A DNA stretch of 64,000 bases from an uncultured Lachnospiraceae bacterium (GCA_947564305.1 CANOBT010000008.1:1-64000); one strand, 5' to 3'. Positions 53,175-62,680 are shown, counted from the stretch's first letter. Made by a program: numbers and translations. The notes: a model not told the origin generated them from the sequence alone.

Positions 53175-53203
53175 ACTTTAAAGTGAAAAAGTGTTCTTGT
53201 CAA
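53175..53203 (-). promoter_or_regulatory. Promoter of aroE
   Basis: On the minus strand a perfect TTGACA (53203-53198), a 17-base spacer and TAAAGT (53180-53175), about 45 bases before the aroE start. Confidence 0.6.
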
Positions 53204-53358
53204 CCTTTTGTGTATATTTTGTTTTTACGAAATTGCATATTAAAAAACTCAAAAAAACTGCGGTAAAATCTTTTAAATTGAAAAACTTTCCTGTATAATA
53301 GAATGGATTTTATACAATGAAACAGATACGAAGATTGAAAGAAAGGTACAGATTTTTT

Positions 53359-55509
53359 ATGGATATTAATCAGAAACTGACAGAAGAACTGGATGTGAAG
53401 CTCTGGCAGGTGGAAGCCGCGGTGAAGCTGATTGATGAGGGGAATACGATTCCATTTATTTCACGATACCGGAAGGAAGTTACAGGCTCTTTAAATGATG
53501 AGCAGCTTCGGAAGCTGCATGAGCGGCTGATGTATCTGCGTAATCTGGAAGAAAAGAAAGAACAGGTATTATCCAGTATAGAGGAACAGGGCAAATTGAC
53601 GGCGGAATTGAAATCTCAAATCCTGGCGGCAGAGACATTAGTAGTGGTGGAAGATTTATACCGTCCCTATCGTCCGAAGCGGCGTACCCGTGCAACCGTG
53701 GCGAAGGAAAAAGGTTTGGAACCTTTGGCAGCCCTCATTACCTTGCAGCAGACGAAGGAGCCTTTGGAGGAGACGGCAAAAGCTTATTTATCCGAGGAGA
53801 AAGACGTAAAGACTGTTGAGGCGGCCATTGCCGGAGCCCAGGATATCATTGCGGAATCTATTTCTGATGAGGCGGATTACCGAAGCTGGATTCGGAATGC
53901 GACCACACGGAAGGGCAAAGTGATTTCCACGGCAAAGGATTCGAAAGCAGAGTCTGTTTATGAAATGTATTATGAATTTGAAGAACCCGTGGCCAAGATG
54001 GCAGGGCATCGGATTCTGGCTCTGAACCGGGGGGAAAAAGAGAAGTTCCTGAACGTGAAAGTGGAAGCTCCGGAAGAGGATATCCTGCGTTATCTGGAAA
54101 AGAAAGTCATCCATAAAGATAACCCATATACAACACCGGTATTGAAGGCAGCAGTAGAGGACAGTTATAAGCGTCTTATCGGACCTGCCATTGAGCGGGA
54201 AATCCGCAGCGAACTGACAGAGAAGGCAGAGGACGGGGCGATTGAAGTTTTCGGAAAAAACCTGCATCAGCTTCTGATGCAGCCGCCGATTGCAGGACAA
54301 GTGGTACTGGGATGGGATCCGGCGTTCCGTACCGGATGCAAGCTGGCTGTGGTGGATGCAACGGGGAAGGTTTTAGGCACGACGGTCATTTACCCTACAG
54401 CGCCTACGACACCGGCAAAAATTAAGGCATCTAAAGATTTGCTGAAAAAAATTATTACGAAATATCATATCACATTGATTTCTCTGGGGAATGGTACCGC
54501 TTCCAGAGAGTCCGAACAGTTTATTGTGGAACTTCTAAAAGAGATTCCGGAGAAGGTGCAGTATGTCATCGTAAATGAAGCCGGGGCTTCTGTTTATTCT
54601 GCAAGTAAACTTGCAACAGAAGAGTTTCCAAAGTTTGATGTGGGGCAGAGAAGTGCGGCTTCCATTGCAAGAAGGCTGCAGGACCCGTTGGCAGAGCTGG
54701 TGAAGATTGATCCGAAATCTATTGGTGTAGGGCAGTATCAGCATGATATGAATCAGAAAAAACTGGGAGAATCTTTGACTGGCGTGGTTGAGGACTGTGT
54801 AAATAAAGTTGGTGTGGATCTGAATACAGCATCTGCTCCGCTTCTGGCTTATATTTCAGGTATCAGCAGTACTTTGGCAAAAAATATTGTCACATACAGG
54901 GAAGAAAACGGAAGATTCACGGATCGGAGAAAGCTTTTGAAAGTTGCCAAGTTAGGGCCAAAAGCATTTGAACAATGTGCCGGATTTATGCGGATTCAGG
55001 GTGGGGATAATCCTCTGGATGCCACAGGTGTCCATCCGGAATCGTATGAGGCGGCCGAAAAACTGCTGAAAAAACAGGGATTTCAGCCGGAGGATATTAT
55101 AGGTGGTAAGTTGGTGGGATTATCTCTGACCATTAAGGATTATAAAAAACTGGCGGAAGAACTGGGTATCGGAGAGATTACACTGCGTGACATTGTCAAA
55201 GAATTGGAAAAGCCTGCACGTGACCCTCGTGAGGAAATGCCGAAGCCGATTCTCCGGACGGATGTGCTGGAGATGAAGGACCTAAAAGAAGACATGGTTT
55301 TGAAAGGTACGGTCAGAAATGTTATTGATTTCGGTGTATTTGTAGATATAGGGGTACATCAGGATGGATTAGTACACATTTCACAGATTACAGACAAGTT
55401 TATCAAGCATCCATTGGAAGTAGTGAGCGTGGGTGATATTGTAGATGTTAAAGTGATGAGTGTGGATTTGAAGAAAAAGAGGATTCAGTTGACTATGCGG
55501 GGTTTTTGA
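53359..55509 (+). CDS. tex: Tex-family RNA-binding protein (S1 domain)
   Basis: A 716-residue Tex protein. The N-terminal helical region starts MDINQKLTEELDVKLWQVEAA, followed by FISRYRKEVTGSL, the YqgF/RNase H-like domain (VLGWDPAFRTGCKLAVVD), helix-hairpin-helix segments (LNTASAPLLAYISGISSTLAKNI region) and a C-terminal S1 domain (GTVRNVIDFGVFVDIGVHQDG region). It binds RNA and affects transcription; exact role is not settled. The ATG at 53359 matches the family start; one at 53317 adds 14 basic residues. A TATAAT lies at about 53295. Confidence 0.95.
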   Translation: MDINQKLTEELDVKLWQVEAAVKLIDEGNTIPFISRYRKEVTGSLNDEQLRKLHERLMYLRNLEEKKEQVLSSIEEQGKLTAELKSQILAAETLVVVEDLYRPYRPKRRTRATVAKEKGLEPLAALITLQQTKEPLEETAKAYLSEEKDVKTVEAAIAGAQDIIAESISDEADYRSWIRNATTRKGKVISTAKDSKAESVYEMYYEFEEPVAKMAGHRILALNRGEKEKFLNVKVEAPEEDILRYLEKKVIHKDNPYTTPVLKAAVEDSYKRLIGPAIEREIRSELTEKAEDGAIEVFGKNLHQLLMQPPIAGQVVLGWDPAFRTGCKLAVVDATGKVLGTTVIYPTAPTTPAKIKASKDLLKKIITKYHITLISLGNGTASRESEQFIVELLKEIPEKVQYVIVNEAGASVYSASKLATEEFPKFDVGQRSAASIARRLQDPLAELVKIDPKSIGVGQYQHDMNQKKLGESLTGVVEDCVNKVGVDLNTASAPLLAYISGISSTLAKNIVTYREENGRFTDRRKLLKVAKLGPKAFEQCAGFMRIQGGDNPLDATGVHPESYEAAEKLLKKQGFQPEDIIGGKLVGLSLTIKDYKKLAEELGIGEITLRDIVKELEKPARDPREEMPKPILRTDVLEMKDLKEDMVLKGTVRNVIDFGVFVDIGVHQDGLVHISQITDKFIKHPLEVVSVGDIVDVKVMSVDLKKKRIQLTMRGF

Positions 55510-55614
55510 CTTTCACGGGACTTTATACAAATAAAGTGTTGAAGTGTCGAAGAGACGGGATGCGATATTGATCCGGGAAATAAAGAAGGATACGAGAGGA
55601 GAAGTGAAAAAAAG

Positions 55615-57012
55615 ATGGAAATGATTAGTTCGGTAATTGAAGCGGTAGATAAGTTTGTGTGGGACTGGTGGATGATCATTTTGCTGCTTGGAACCCATGT
55701 ATTTTTGACAATCAGGACAGGATTTATTCAGAGAAAGACGATTTCCAAGGGAATCAAGCTTTCGGTTGCAAAGGACCCTGATGCAGAAGGAGAGGTTAGC
55801 CAGTTCGGAGCATTATCCACGGCGCTTGCATCCACCATTGGAACCGGAAATATTATCGGTGTAGGAACTGCTATTGCGCTGGGAGGACCGGGCGCAGTTC
55901 TGTGGTGCTGGCTGACGGGTGTATTTGGAATTGCGACAAAGTATGGGGAATCCCTGATTGCGGTAAAGTATCGTGTGAAGACTGAGGATGGAAGAATGCA
56001 GGGCGGTGCAATGTATGCTCTGGAACGTGGCCTAAATATGAAATGGCTTGGGGTTATTTTTGCAGTATTCGCGGGATTTGCATCTTTTGGAATCGGATGT
56101 GCGACCCAGGTCAATGCGATTGCGACAGTTTGTAAGGAAAATTTGAATATTCCGGAATGGGTGGTAGGAATTGTTGTTGCGGCGCTTACTGCGGTTGTTA
56201 TTTTTGGCGGAATTAAAAGTATTGCAAGAGTCTGTGAAAGACTGGTTCCGTTTATGGCATTCTTTTATGTGATTGGATGTATCATCATTCTTTGTATCAA
56301 TTATGATTTTATTATTCCTGCAATCCAGACAATCTTTAAGCTGGCGTTCACTCCAGGAGCAGCGGCAGGCGGTCTGGTAGGTGGCGGTATTAAGATTGCT
56401 ATCCAGTACGGGGTTGCTAGGGGATTGTTTTCTAATGAATCAGGTATGGGTTCTGCCCCGATTGCAGCAGCAGCGGCACAGACAAGGAATCCTGTCCGTC
56501 AGGCGTTGGTTTCCTCCACAGGAACTTTTTGGGATACAGTCGTTGTTTGTCTTATGACAGGGCTGGTGCTTGTAACTACGATTATGAAGAACCCGACCAT
56601 TAATGCAAATGAAATTGATAATGGCGGTGTATTGACCTCTATGGCATTTGCTCAGATTCCATATTTGGGACCAGTTATTCTGGTTGTAGGAATTATCTCC
56701 TTTGCGTATTCTACGATTTTAGGATGGGCTTATTATGGGGAACGAAGTGTGGAATATTTTGCAGGTAAGAAGGGCTTGATTCCTTACCGTGTGTTGTATA
56801 TTGTGGTTGCGGCTGTTGCGCCTGTTTTGGCATTGGACCTGGTATGGACAGTTGCAGATATTCTGAATGCACTGATGGCGATTCCGAACCTGGTTGCAGT
56901 GCTCTTGTTATCGCCGGTCATCGTCAGTGAGACGAAGAAGTATATCAATAACCTGGATGCAAAGGACGATACGTCGATTCCGGTAGTCAAGACAGGAATT
57001 GGGGAAAAGTGA
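55615..57012 (+). CDS. AGCS-family sodium:alanine/glycine symporter
   Basis: A 465-residue, about 11-segment Na+-coupled amino acid transporter. Family signatures: GEVSQFGALSTALASTIGTG, the GGPGAVLWCWLTGVFGIATKY region, and GLFSNESGMGSAPIAAAAA, all intact. GAGGAGAAG precedes the ATG. hisH begins ten bases after its stop, so the two may be cotranscribed, although no functional link is obvious. Confidence 0.94.
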   Translation: MEMISSVIEAVDKFVWDWWMIILLLGTHVFLTIRTGFIQRKTISKGIKLSVAKDPDAEGEVSQFGALSTALASTIGTGNIIGVGTAIALGGPGAVLWCWLTGVFGIATKYGESLIAVKYRVKTEDGRMQGGAMYALERGLNMKWLGVIFAVFAGFASFGIGCATQVNAIATVCKENLNIPEWVVGIVVAALTAVVIFGGIKSIARVCERLVPFMAFFYVIGCIIILCINYDFIIPAIQTIFKLAFTPGAAAGGLVGGGIKIAIQYGVARGLFSNESGMGSAPIAAAAAQTRNPVRQALVSSTGTFWDTVVVCLMTGLVLVTTIMKNPTINANEIDNGGVLTSMAFAQIPYLGPVILVVGIISFAYSTILGWAYYGERSVEYFAGKKGLIPYRVLYIVVAAVAPVLALDLVWTVADILNALMAIPNLVAVLLLSPVIVSETKKYINNLDAKDDTSIPVVKTGIGEK

Positions 57013-57022
57013 GTAGAAGACA

Positions 57023-57634
57023 ATGATTGCGATTATAGATTATGATGCGGGTAATATTAAAAGTGTAGAAAAGGCTTTGCTCCTTTTGGGGCAGGAGGTT
57101 AAGATTACAGACCAGGCAGAGGAAATCCTGACAGCAGATAAGGTGGTGCTTCCGGGAGTGGGCGCTTTTGGTGATGCAATGAGCAATCTGAACCGCCGGG
57201 GACTGGTCTCTGTGATTCAGGAAACAGCACAGAAAGGGACGCCGTTTCTGGGAATCTGTCTGGGATTGCAGCTCTTGTTTGAGAGGAGTGATGAAGCGCC
57301 TGGTGTCTCAGGTTTAGGAATCCTGCCAGGTGAGATTTTGCGTATTCCTGCAAATGAGGATTTGAAAATTCCCCATATGGGATGGAATTCCCTGCATTTG
57401 GAGCATGAGGGAAGGCTGTTTCGCAATGTGCCGGAACAGTTATATGTGTATTTCGTGCATTCCTATTATTTGAAAGCAAGGGAAGAGGAGATTGTGAAAG
57501 CATCGACGGAGTATGGTGTACATATCCATGCATCAGTGGAAAAGGGAAATGTATTTGCCTGTCAGTTCCACCCGGAGAAGAGCAGTGATGTGGGGCTGCA
57601 GATATTAAAAAATTTTGTGGAGCTGGAGAAATAA
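57023..57634 (+). CDS. hisH: Imidazole glycerol phosphate synthase, glutaminase subunit
   Basis: Class I glutamine amidotransferase that supplies ammonia to HisF, 203 residues. The nucleophile Cys79 lies in [10 protein letters not shown], the P-loop-like [11 protein letters not shown] is present, and the His/Glu pair is in CQFHPEKSS. It is followed by hisF with only four bases between them. No other his genes are seen. Confidence 0.96.
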   Translation: MIAIIDYDAGNIKSVEKALLLLGQEVKITDQAEEILTADKVVLPGVGAFGDAMSNLNRRGLVSVIQETAQKGTPFLGICLGLQLLFERSDEAPGVSGLGILPGEILRIPANEDLKIPHMGWNSLHLEHEGRLFRNVPEQLYVYFVHSYYLKAREEEIVKASTEYGVHIHASVEKGNVFACQFHPEKSSDVGLQILKNFVELEK

Positions 57635-57638
57635 GAAC

Positions 57639-58400
57639 ATGCATACAAAGAGGATCATCCCCTGTCTGGACGTGAATGCAGGACGGGTGGTAAAAGGCGT
57701 AAATTTTGTGGATTTAAAGGATGCCGGGGACCCGGTGGAGATTGCAAAGGCTTATGATAAGGCCGGAGCTGACGAACTGGTATTTTTGGATATTACCGCG
57801 TCTTCTGATAATCGGAAGACGGTCGTAGACATGGTGCGCAAAGTAGCGGAATGTGTATTTATCCCGTTTACGGTGGGCGGCGGAATTCGGACAGTGGAAG
57901 ATTTTCGGGCTCTGCTGCGGGAGGGGGCGGATAAGATTTCTATCAATTCTTCTGCGATTAATACTCCTGAATTGGTGCACGATGCTGCGGAAAAATTTGG
58001 AAGCCAGTGTGTGGTTGTAGCAATAGATGCGAAAAAAAGGGCGGACGGAAGCGGTTGGAATATCTATAAAAACGGAGGACGTATCGATGTTGGAATCGAT
58101 GCGGTAGAATGGGCGAAGAGGGTTGAACATCTGGGAGCCGGTGAGATTCTTCTGACCAGTATGGATTGTGACGGTACAAAAGCTGGCTATGATCTGGAAC
58201 TGACCCGTGCTATTGCTGAGAGTATATCGATTCCGGTGATTGCATCCGGCGGCGCGGGAACAAAGAAGCATTTTAGAGAAGCTCTGACGGAAGGAAAAGC
58301 GGATGCGGCGTTGGCTGCGTCTCTGTTCCACTATAAAGAATTGGAAATACGGGAAGTGAAAGAGTATCTTCAGCAAGAAGGAATTTCTGTACGGTTGTAG
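57639..58400 (+). CDS. hisF: Imidazole glycerol phosphate synthase, cyclase subunit
   Basis: TIM-barrel enzyme making IGP and AICAR, 253 residues. [16 protein letters not shown] with the catalytic Asp, [36 protein letters not shown] with the second catalytic Asp, and [11 protein letters not shown]. The ATG at 57639 follows GGAG near the hisH stop; a GTG at 57615 inside hisH is rejected. AICAR made here feeds purine synthesis after the purC step. Confidence 0.96.
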   Translation: MHTKRIIPCLDVNAGRVVKGVNFVDLKDAGDPVEIAKAYDKAGADELVFLDITASSDNRKTVVDMVRKVAECVFIPFTVGGGIRTVEDFRALLREGADKISINSSAINTPELVHDAAEKFGSQCVVVAIDAKKRADGSGWNIYKNGGRIDVGIDAVEWAKRVEHLGAGEILLTSMDCDGTKAGYDLELTRAIAESISIPVIASGGAGTKKHFREALTEGKADAALAASLFHYKELEIREVKEYLQQEGISVRL

Positions 58401-58487
58401 GTAAAGGTCTTGAATCTCAGATAAGAAAGATTTGGCTTTGGTTTATTTAGAAAGAAGAGAGATATATACGAAAAGGAGTAGAGGAAG

Positions 58488-59156
58488 ATGGCGGGAATCA
58501 ATGGAGACTGGTATGAGGCATTAAAAGAAGAATTTGGAAAACCTTACTATAAAGAATTGTTTCAAAAGGTTAAAGAGGAATACCATACAAGACTGATTTT
58601 TCCACCGGCAGATGATATTTTTAATGCGTTTCATCTGACTCCTTTAAAAGAGGTAAAAGTAGTGATTCTTGGGCAGGACCCTTATCATAATCACGGACAG
58701 GCCCATGGATTGTGTTTTTCTGTTCAAAAAGGGGTTGCTGTGCCTCCTTCTCTTGATAATATTTATAAGGAGCTGCATGATGATCTGGGATGTACCATAC
58801 CGAATCATGGATGCCTGACAAAATGGGCCGAACAGGGCGTATTGATGCTGAATACAGTGCTGACCGTACGGGCACATCAGGCGAATTCCCACCGTGGGAT
58901 AGGCTGGGAGGAATTTACAGATGCGGCGATTCTGGCATTGAATGCACAGGACAGGCCGATTGTATATATTTTGTGGGGAAGCCCGGCGCAGAGGAAAGCC
59001 AGGATGTTGAACAATCCAAAGCATTTGATTTTAAAAGCGCCTCATCCAAGCCCGCTCTCGGCTTCACGCGGATTCTTTGGGAGCAGGCCGTTCAGCCAGA
59101 CGAATGCATTTTTGGAGTCTCATGGCCTGGAGCCGGTGGATTGGCAGATTGAGTAA
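58488..59156 (+). CDS. ung: Uracil-DNA glycosylase
   Basis: Family 1 UDG that removes uracil from DNA, 222 residues. Catalytic Asp64 in GQDPYHNHGQAHGL, VPPSLDNIYKEL, LLTNTVLTV-type strand (MLNTVLTVRAHQANSH) and the leucine-loop motif HPSPLSASRGF with the catalytic His. AAAAGGAG precedes the ATG. Two terminators follow. Confidence 0.97.
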   Translation: MAGINGDWYEALKEEFGKPYYKELFQKVKEEYHTRLIFPPADDIFNAFHLTPLKEVKVVILGQDPYHNHGQAHGLCFSVQKGVAVPPSLDNIYKELHDDLGCTIPNHGCLTKWAEQGVLMLNTVLTVRAHQANSHRGIGWEEFTDAAILALNAQDRPIVYILWGSPAQRKARMLNNPKHLILKAPHPSPLSASRGFFGSRPFSQTNAFLESHGLEPVDWQIE

Positions 59157-59174
59157 AATTTAAAGTGTTTTAGG

Positions 59175-59219
59175 ACAGCTTTGTGCGATTCCGGTGTGAA
59201 TTGTGCAGAGCTGTTTTTT
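59175..59219 (+). terminator. Terminator after ung
   Basis: ACAGCT at 59175-59180 and AGCTGT at 59209-59214 with further pairing inside, followed by TTTTTT. Ends the hisHF/ung run. Confidence 0.75.
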
Positions 59220-59281
59220 ATCTTTCAGGATATCATTTACTGCAGTTCTGCTGTATTACAAACGAAAGAAGTTGTGTTTGA

Positions 59282-59312
59282 CTTCCTAATAATTCTGTTA
59301 GGAAGATTTTTG
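59282..59312 (+). terminator. Second terminator-like hairpin after ung
   Basis: CTTCCTAA and TTAGGAAG, a perfect eight-pair stem with an eight-base loop, followed by ATTTTTG. Between the two terminators I see no convincing gene; a 66-codon ORF (59181-59381) runs straight through both and is rejected. Confidence 0.75.
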
Positions 59313-59430
59313 TTTGTGTATTTTATTAAAATTGGAATTGGATATACCAGATGCCAAACGACGAAAAAGAAAGCAGAATGAAAAAATATTATGAGAAATG
59401 TATAAAATAATGAGAAATATTCTATTAAAT

Positions 59431-59459
59431 TTGACAAAACAAATGAAGAATATTATAAT
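59431..59459 (+). promoter_or_regulatory. Perfect consensus sigma-A promoter
   Basis: TTGACA at 59431-59436 and TATAAT at 59454-59459 with a 17-base spacer: no deviation from consensus. The start point would be near 59466, giving a leader of about 160 bases before the DUF5692 gene. Confidence 0.88.
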
Positions 59460-59473
59460 GTAAAAATAAATCT

Positions 59474-59496
59474 AAAATCTGGAACGACCAGATTTT
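59474..59496 (+). promoter_or_regulatory. Perfect palindrome just downstream of the promoter
   Basis: AAAATCTGG, five bases, CCAGATTTT: nine pairs without mismatch, at about +8 to +31 of the consensus promoter. The site is placed where a bound repressor would block transcription; it is also an RNA hairpin at the very 5' end of the message. The FCD-type GntR regulator encoded next to this gene is a candidate binder. Confidence 0.65.
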
Positions 59497-59626
59497 GGAT
59501 TCGTTGAAAGTGGATTTTCAGAAGAATGAGGGCAGTATAATGTATTGTATGAAAAAGATATGAGACTTGCCTGCTTTTGAAATCGCTTTGCAGATTGGTA
59601 GCAAATGAGAGAGGAGGAATTGTAAG

Positions 59627-60670
59627 ATGTTGTTTCAGATTTATGGTGATGGTGCGGGCTGGCAGCTTTTAGGGTGGGTTTTGGTGTTCGTCGGCTTAGT
59701 GTTGGCCAATGAATTTGCCAGACGCACGAAGAAGGGGGGAATCATTTGTTTCCTGATTCTTCCGGCAGTTTTAACGGTGTATTTTATTGCAATCTATATA
59801 GGGGCGGCTATGCAGGCGGAATGGGCATTGACGAATCCGACCTATACACACATGAATAGTTGGTTCCATTATGCGAAGCTGTATGCGGCAACAGCAGGAT
59901 GTATAGGATTTATGATGCTGAAGTACAAGTGGGGGATTGGAAAGACGGAGTGGTTCAAAGTATTTCCATTCTTGATTGTGGCAATCAATATTTTGATTGC
60001 TGTGGCAAGCGATTTTGAGTCCGGTATCCGAGGCGCTATGGCTCTTGCGGAGAACGGAAGCCGTTGGTGGCTGTCCTCTGAAAATGTTTGGCTTTACGGA
60101 GGATGGTGGAATTGGGTAAACGGAATCGCGGGAATTTTGAATATCCTTTGTATGACAGGATGGTGGGGAATCTATTCTTCAAAAAAGAAGGATGATATGT
60201 TGTGGCCGGATATGACATGGTGTTTTATCATTGCATATGATCTTTGGAATTTTGAATACACTTATAACAATCTTCCGACCCATGCATGGTATTGCGGGCT
60301 TGCACTGCTCTTAGCTCCTACGTTTGCAAATGCCTTGTGGAATAAGGGGGGCTGGATACAGAACCGTGCCAATACACTGGCCTTATGGTGTATGTTTGCG
60401 CAGGTATTCCCGTTGTTCCAGGATGCCAGCAGATTTACGACCATCCCGGTAGTTTATGCGGACGGATTTATGGATGCAGCAACCAGGCCGGCTTCGGCAG
60501 ACCCTGTCATGCAGGGGGTAGTGGCAATTCTGGCTCTGGCGGCAAATGTAATCGTATTAGGTGTAATCGTCAAGCGCTCCATCGAACAGAAGAAGAATCC
60601 ATATAAAAATGAGATTTTTACAGACCAGAGAGATTTCCGTTTGGCTATGGAGAGGGCGGAAGAACAATAG
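59627..60670 (+). CDS. DUF5692 family membrane protein
   Basis: A 347-residue integral membrane protein with about eight or nine segments, matching the DUF5692 family as I recall it. It is rich in Trp, with motifs such as ENVWLYGGWWNWVNG and the charged/aromatic FNEYT-like IAYDLWNFEYTYNN and NRANTLALWCMFAQ. The C terminus KNEIFTDQRDFRLAMERAEEQ is cytosolic and charged. Function unknown. It has a consensus promoter, a palindromic leader, AGAGAGGAGG before the ATG and a terminator of its own, so it is a single-gene, tightly regulated unit. Confidence 0.8.
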   Translation: MLFQIYGDGAGWQLLGWVLVFVGLVLANEFARRTKKGGIICFLILPAVLTVYFIAIYIGAAMQAEWALTNPTYTHMNSWFHYAKLYAATAGCIGFMMLKYKWGIGKTEWFKVFPFLIVAINILIAVASDFESGIRGAMALAENGSRWWLSSENVWLYGGWWNWVNGIAGILNILCMTGWWGIYSSKKKDDMLWPDMTWCFIIAYDLWNFEYTYNNLPTHAWYCGLALLLAPTFANALWNKGGWIQNRANTLALWCMFAQVFPLFQDASRFTTIPVVYADGFMDAATRPASADPVMQGVVAILALAANVIVLGVIVKRSIEQKKNPYKNEIFTDQRDFRLAMERAEEQ

Positions 60671-60699
60671 ATACAATATATCCTTTGCAGCAAAATCAG

Positions 60700-60739
60700 C
60701 GGCAGGCATTCTTTATATTGGGATGCCTGCCGTATTTTT
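60700..60739 (+). terminator. Terminator after the DUF5692 gene
   Basis: CGGCAGGCAT at 60700-60709 and ATGCCTGCCG at 60723-60732 form a perfect ten-pair stem, followed by TATTTTTG. It lies between the convergent DUF5692 and GntR genes. Confidence 0.9.
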
Positions 60740-60783
60740 GATGTAGATATGTAGGATTATGCTCCTCTGATTGCTGCGGGAGA

Positions 60784-61491
60784 TTATTCATAATAAATCT
60801 GGTGTTTTCCATTGATACACTCTTCCATGGAATATTGAATCCATTGTATTGCACCATCTGTATTGCGGTCGCGGATGTAACTCCACAGTTTGTAATTACT
60901 TTCATACAATGTATCAATGCCGTATAGATCAATAAAGCGTTCCCACATCGTGAAGATGGGCGCGCGAAATGACTGGAAGATTAAAGGAATCAGTGTATTT
61001 TGTGACAACAGAGCAAATTCATGTTGGAATTCAAAAGCGGCTGTAATCGCTTCATCTGTGGAATCAGCCTCACGGATTTGTTCGATTTTTTCATAAAGCA
61101 GTTGGATATCGTCATCAGAAATCCGGTCAATGCATAATTGTGCAGCCAGTGTGTCAAGTGCAATACGGACTTCAAATATGGAGCGGATTTCTTCGTTTCG
61201 GATACGCCCGCCGTTATATTGCATAATGGAAAGCAGGGTATCAATGGTCCCTTTGCGGCGGTAATCTGCCACATAGGTGCCGCTTCGTGGCTTTACCGTG
61301 AGAAACCCTTTCCGTTCCAAATCGGAAATTCCTCCATTTACGACCGCGCGGCTTACCTGCATCATTTCTGCAAGCTGGCGCTCCGGAGGCAGTTTTTCTC
61401 CGATTTTTAATTTGCCGGAAAGAATCATGTGCTCCAACTGTTGTATAAAAAGCTCCCGCAGGGAAGGGGAGGAGATTTTTTGAAATTCCAT
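60784..61491 (-). CDS. GntR-family regulator, FCD type
   Basis: A 235-residue FadR-like regulator. The N-terminal winged helix has LKIGEKLPPERQLAEMMQVSRAVV and GFLTVKPRSGTYV; the C-terminal all-helical FCD domain contains EIRSIFEVRIALDTLAAQL and a His (FEFQHEF) of the metal/ligand pocket. Ligands of this group are often small organic acids, but none is indicated. The ATG at 61491 follows AAAAGGAGA. It faces the DUF5692 gene tail to tail and has its own consensus promoter. Confidence 0.92.
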   Translation of the reverse strand: MEFQKISSPSLRELFIQQLEHMILSGKLKIGEKLPPERQLAEMMQVSRAVVNGGISDLERKGFLTVKPRSGTYVADYRRKGTIDTLLSIMQYNGGRIRNEEIRSIFEVRIALDTLAAQLCIDRISDDDIQLLYEKIEQIREADSTDEAITAAFEFQHEFALLSQNTLIPLIFQSFRAPIFTMWERFIDLYGIDTLYESNYKLWSYIRDRNTDGAIQWIQYSMEECINGKHQIYYE

Positions 61492-61588
61492 GGACTCTCC
61501 TTTTAGATAAATCTGTAAAATAATCCGCAAATATTTATAAAGGATTAGGATAAACAGTTCTGTTTTTGAATTTTTGATATCTTTGAAA

Positions 61589-61617
61589 ATTATAGCTAAA
61601 TTGACGGTAATTGTCAA
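61589..61617 (-). promoter_or_regulatory. Perfect consensus promoter of the GntR gene
   Basis: On the minus strand TTGACA (61617-61612), a 17-base spacer and TATAAT (61594-61589). A TTGAC/GTCAA inverted repeat (61601-61617) covers the -35, and a small palindrome AAACAG-TT-CTGTTT lies at 61552-61565 in the leader; either could be an autoregulatory site. Confidence 0.8.
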
Positions 61618-61661
61618 ACTGTTGTGAAGAACGCTGCTGTGATATAAAGTGAAAAATATCT

Positions 61662-61690
61662 TTGACGATATTACAATAAAGGTTTTATAT
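61662..61690 (+). promoter_or_regulatory. Probable promoter of the phospholipase-like gene
   Basis: TTGACG at 61662-61667, 17-base spacer, TTATAT at 61685-61690, about 50 bases before the ATG at 61744. Confidence 0.45.
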
Positions 61691-61743
61691 TCTGTCCGTA
61701 TTGTGATAAAATAGTATCAACATCAAGGGAAGGAGCGTATATT

Positions 61744-62565
61744 ATGCCTACGACATATGCACACTATAAATTTGGAAGAGACGTAATGGGAGCGCTGCCG
61801 AAACAGCTTCAAAAAACAATAAAAAGCAGCCGGGAGTTATTTGATATTGGACTGCATGGCCCAGATATCTTCTTTTATTATAAAGTATTGACGCAGAATC
61901 ATGTAAATATGACAGGATATGAACTTCATGACCAGTCTGCGCAGGCATTCTTCCTTCATTCGGCTGAGGTCATCGGGAAGTTGCATAACAAGGAGGCTGC
62001 TCAGGCGTATATCTATGGGTTTATCTGTCATTTTGCACTGGACAGTGAATGTCATAAATATATAGAAAAGATGATACAGGTCAGTGGAATCAGTCATTCT
62101 GAGATTGAAATGGAGTTTGACAGGATGCTCCTGTCAGAGGATCAGATTGAACCGGTTTCTTATCTGGCCACGAACCATATTAAGCCCACGGAGAAAAACG
62201 CCTCGGTGATTGCGTCATTTTTTGACGATGTTACAGCAGGAGAAGTGAAAAAGGCTCTCTCGTCGATGATCAGCATCCATAAGCTGCTTTTGGCGCCGAA
62301 TCCGGGGAAAAGAAAATTTTTATTTGGGGCAATGAGGCTGTCAGGGCAGTATAAATCCAAGCATGGTATGGTTATGAGTTTGGAATCCAACCCGGCCTGC
62401 CGGGATTATTGCCGTCTATTGAAGAAACTCTATCAGGGAGCTGTGCCGTTGGCGGCCGGGTTGATTCTAAAATACCAGAAGCTGTTGGATGGCAGCGGAG
62501 AACTTCCGTCCAGATTTCAGGAAACTTTTGGACCAGGAGAAAAATGGCAGGATCTGCCGTTGTAA
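61744..62565 (+). CDS. Zinc-dependent phospholipase C-like protein
   Basis: A 273-residue protein of the Zn-dependent phospholipase C superfamily (pfam00882). MPTTYAHYKFG begins the domain with a metal-binding His; LFDIGLHGPDIFFYY and YIYGFICHFALDSECHKYI give the remaining His/Asp ligands. There is no signal peptide, so the substrate is likely intracellular or the activity is not a secreted lipase; substrate unknown. GGAAGGAGCG precedes the ATG. Confidence 0.85.
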   Translation: MPTTYAHYKFGRDVMGALPKQLQKTIKSSRELFDIGLHGPDIFFYYKVLTQNHVNMTGYELHDQSAQAFFLHSAEVIGKLHNKEAAQAYIYGFICHFALDSECHKYIEKMIQVSGISHSEIEMEFDRMLLSEDQIEPVSYLATNHIKPTEKNASVIASFFDDVTAGEVKKALSSMISIHKLLLAPNPGKRKFLFGAMRLSGQYKSKHGMVMSLESNPACRDYCRLLKKLYQGAVPLAAGLILKYQKLLDGSGELPSRFQETFGPGEKWQDLPL

Positions 62566-62680
62566 AATCACGGCGGACACGGATTTCTGTTTACGGAAAT
62601 GGCGGCTTATAGAAATCATATTTCAAAATGAAGAGAGCTGACTCAGTAAATTGATTACGAAAAATGAGGGAGGGACAGGC

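Noticed and set aside
53317..53358. Longer N terminus of tex starting at 53317
   Set aside because: The ATG at 53359 gives the canonical Tex start; the extension is basic and begins too close to the putative -10.
59181..59381. A 66-codon ORF downstream of ung
   Set aside because: It runs through two intrinsic terminators and lacks a ribosome site.
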